Of a stretch of 7,338 nucleotides of DNA, positions 5,883-7,338 are shown piece by piece. Source of the stretch: Nitrospirota bacterium (GTDB lineage: Bacteria > Nitrospirota_A > Leptospirillia > Leptospirillales > Leptospirillaceae); the NCBI GenBank assembly GCA_021829515.1, contig JAKBPM010000043.1, positions 1 through 7,338 on the forward strand, read 5' to 3'. The notes beneath the pieces were generated by a model. That model made no database searches. It had not been told where the DNA came from and was given only the letters and a program-made list of their open reading frames with translations. A program made the position numbers and the translations under genes. Position 1 is the stretch's first letter. Each line of letters starts with the position of its first letter.

Positions 5883-7262
5883 CTATGATCTTGCGGGCTG
5901 AGCCACTGGTGAAACAGGAACAGTCGCAGGTGACATAGCAGTCCTGTAGGCATTGTAAACAAAGATCCACTGACCGGTAATGATCAGGAAACCGCCCCAG
6001 GAACGAGCAACCATGTAAGGATGTGTTGCAACCACAGAGTCGATGTATGGAACTTCATAAACCTTCGCTGCGGCTTGGATCAAACCGGCTGCAGTCAGAC
6101 TGGTCCAGAAAATGATGAACCCGATCGCAGTAAGCCAGTAATGCCAGAGTTCAAGAGTCGGGTTGAATTTCTTCCGGAGAAGACGCTCAACACCATAGTA
6201 AGTTCCACCAATCTCAATAAAGGTGGAAAAGCCAAGGATACCAAGATGGGCATGAGCAACAACCCAGTGAGTTCCATGGATGTACCAGTTGATGGCACGA
6301 GTCTGCTGAAAACCGCCCTGGAAGTTCAGGGGGATAGCAAAGAGGGTACCTGTGGTCACCCAACGCAGTGCAGGAACCTCAACAAACAGTCTCCACTTTC
6401 CGTACATGGTCAACAGGGCGTTCGCAAGGAATGCCATTGACGGAACGAGGATAAGAACACCGCTCACGGAGGAGAAGGACTTGAGCCACTCCGGGATTGG
6501 GGCACCCATCAGATGATGAGCTCCTGGTGTGGAGTAAAAAGCGAAGTTGGACCAGAAGTTCAGATGAGCCAGCTTATGGCTGTAAAGCGGGTTCCCCGTC
6601 AGTTTCGGAATCATGTAGTAGGCCACAGCCATGGACATTGGGGTGATCCAAAGCCCAAAGAGGTTATGTCCTGACCACCAGGTCAAAAGAGCCTCATTCA
6701 AACCTGTAACATGAAACACCTCAACGGACTGGGACAGGGCAAACGTTGTAGGCAAATACAGAAAGCAGCCCATAAAGATCCAGAGAGTCGGATAAATTCC
6801 TTTCACACGACGGTTCAGGACTGTCATGTAAAGGTTTGCCGCTAGCGGGATGAGAATAAAGGAAAGGACGTAAACATCGATCGGCCAGATAAAGTCCGAA
6901 TACTCACGACCTGATTCAAAACCGAGATCGAGAGATACGTCGGCAACAAAGCCTCCGAGGTTCCACATCCATGCATTGAATACCCCAAGTTTTTCACTCC
7001 ACAGTTTGTTTCCGCAGAGAAGTGGGGTCATGTAAAGAACCGCCGCGCCGAAAGCCATGGAGATCCACATGAAGGCGACCGTCATCACATGGGCAGGACG
7101 GATGTGACCGAAGTTCAGGTACGGCGTTCCGCTTAAAATATCCGGATACGCCAGTTTCAGGGACGTAACAAACCCGAGGGTCGTCCCGATCGCCAACCAG
7201 AGGATTGACGAAAAAAACATGGTTCTTGACGCAGTCCCTTCCGGAACCGATTTCTTTAGCAT
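5883..7262 (-). CDS. ccoN: Haem-copper oxidase subunit I, cbb3 (C-family) CcoN-like
   Basis: A 459-aa integral membrane protein with about 12 hydrophobic helices, close to usual CcoN length. It should reduce O2 to water at a haem b3/CuB site. All metal ligands are visible: low-spin haem H58 (FGHIRPAH) and H339, haem b3 H337 (VAHAHLG), and CuB H199 (SGHN), H249 and H250 (GAHHL). The cross-link tyrosine is Y243, six residues before the His pair as in CcoN. From H199 onward the spacing equals Pseudomonas stutzeri CcoN minus 8 (numbering from memory). At positions equivalent to its S240, H243 and E323, however, this protein has A232, N235 and Q315, while Y223 is kept as Y215. The histidine CuB ligands argue against a nitric oxide reductase. 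The start at 7262 is chosen for GGGGAG 5 nt upstream. No ccoO or ccoP is in view and a terminator follows at once, so it is either monocistronic or last in its operon. Confidence 0.9.
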   Translation of the reverse strand: MLKKSVPEGTASRTMFFSSILWLAIGTTLGFVTSLKLAYPDILSGTPYLNFGHIRPAHVMTVAFMWISMAFGAAVLYMTPLLCGNKLWSEKLGVFNAWMWNLGGFVADVSLDLGFESGREYSDFIWPIDVYVLSFILIPLAANLYMTVLNRRVKGIYPTLWIFMGCFLYLPTTFALSQSVEVFHVTGLNEALLTWWSGHNLFGLWITPMSMAVAYYMIPKLTGNPLYSHKLAHLNFWSNFAFYSTPGAHHLMGAPIPEWLKSFSSVSGVLILVPSMAFLANALLTMYGKWRLFVEVPALRWVTTGTLFAIPLNFQGGFQQTRAINWYIHGTHWVVAHAHLGILGFSTFIEIGGTYYGVERLLRKKFNPTLELWHYWLTAIGFIIFWTSLTAAGLIQAAAKVYEVPYIDSVVATHPYMVARSWGGFLIITGQWIFVYNAYRTAMSPATVPVSPVAQPARS

Positions 7263-7267
7263 GGAAA

Positions 7268-7273
7268 CTCCCC
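7268..7273 (-). promoter_or_regulatory. Ribosome binding site of the oxidase subunit I gene
   Basis: GGGGAG on the - strand, 5 nt before the ATG at 7262. It favours this start over the in-frame one at 7307, which would add 15 residues without hydrophobic or conserved character. Confidence 0.7.
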
Positions 7274-7338
7274 TTTCAATAATGCATCCGGTGGTAACTT
7301 GCCCCACATTTACAAACAGCCGGTTCCTTTGCCTCTGA

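Noticed and set aside
5883..7262. Nitric oxide reductase (NorB-like) instead of oxidase
   Set aside because: All three CuB histidines and the cross-link tyrosine are present with CcoN spacing. NorB carries a Glu in the metal site and lacks this tyrosine.

Overview
The window reads as ordinary chromosomal DNA of moderate G+C from a Gram-negative-type bacterium that respires oxygen. The gene set is a sigma-54-type two-component pair, a Thermus/Rickettsia-type isocitrate dehydrogenase, a single-domain globin, a short TatA and a cbb3-type oxidase subunit I. This would fit Nitrospirota such as the acidophilic iron oxidiser Leptospirillum, but the taxonomic call is inference from gene content and moderately confident at best. 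I see no mobile element, CRISPR array, tRNA or rRNA.

Layout. (1) Positions 1-3136, + strand: the 3' part of a multi-domain sensor histidine kinase, overlapping by 4 nt an NtrC-family response regulator. (2) Positions 3139-3171: a hairpin between convergent units. (3) Positions 3191-4575, - strand: an isocitrate dehydrogenase gene followed by a 115-aa gene that resembles the extra C-terminal domain which Thermus-type IDHs carry in the same chain. (4) Positions 4576-4954: a 379-nt divergent intergenic region with a perfect 15-bp inverted repeat and a strong sigma-70-like promoter. (5) Positions 4955-5398, + strand: a single-domain haemoglobin with its own terminator. (6) Positions 5537-5725, - strand: a 62-aa TatA with an extended -10 promoter. 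(7) Positions 5829-5862: a perfect terminator. (8) Positions 5883-7262, - strand: a CcoN-like haem-copper oxidase subunit I.

How it fits together. The IDH pair acts in the TCA cycle, oxidative or, if the host is Leptospirillum-like, reductive. The globin and oxidase both handle O2 (and possibly NO), and TatA supports export of folded, often redox-cofactor-bearing proteins. Each unit has its own terminator, so these are neighbouring small transcription units, not one operon. The kinase/regulator pair needs sigma-54 promoters, and I found no convincing one in this window.

Most interesting points: the IDH C-terminal domain encoded as a separate gene; an oxidase subunit I that keeps every metal ligand and the cross-link tyrosine but has replaced three residues assigned to the proton pathway or active-site region of cbb3 oxidases; and the 41-bp dyad between icd and the globin gene. 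Coding starts were moved to the Met with a good Shine-Dalgarno for the regulator, icd, tatA and ccoN.
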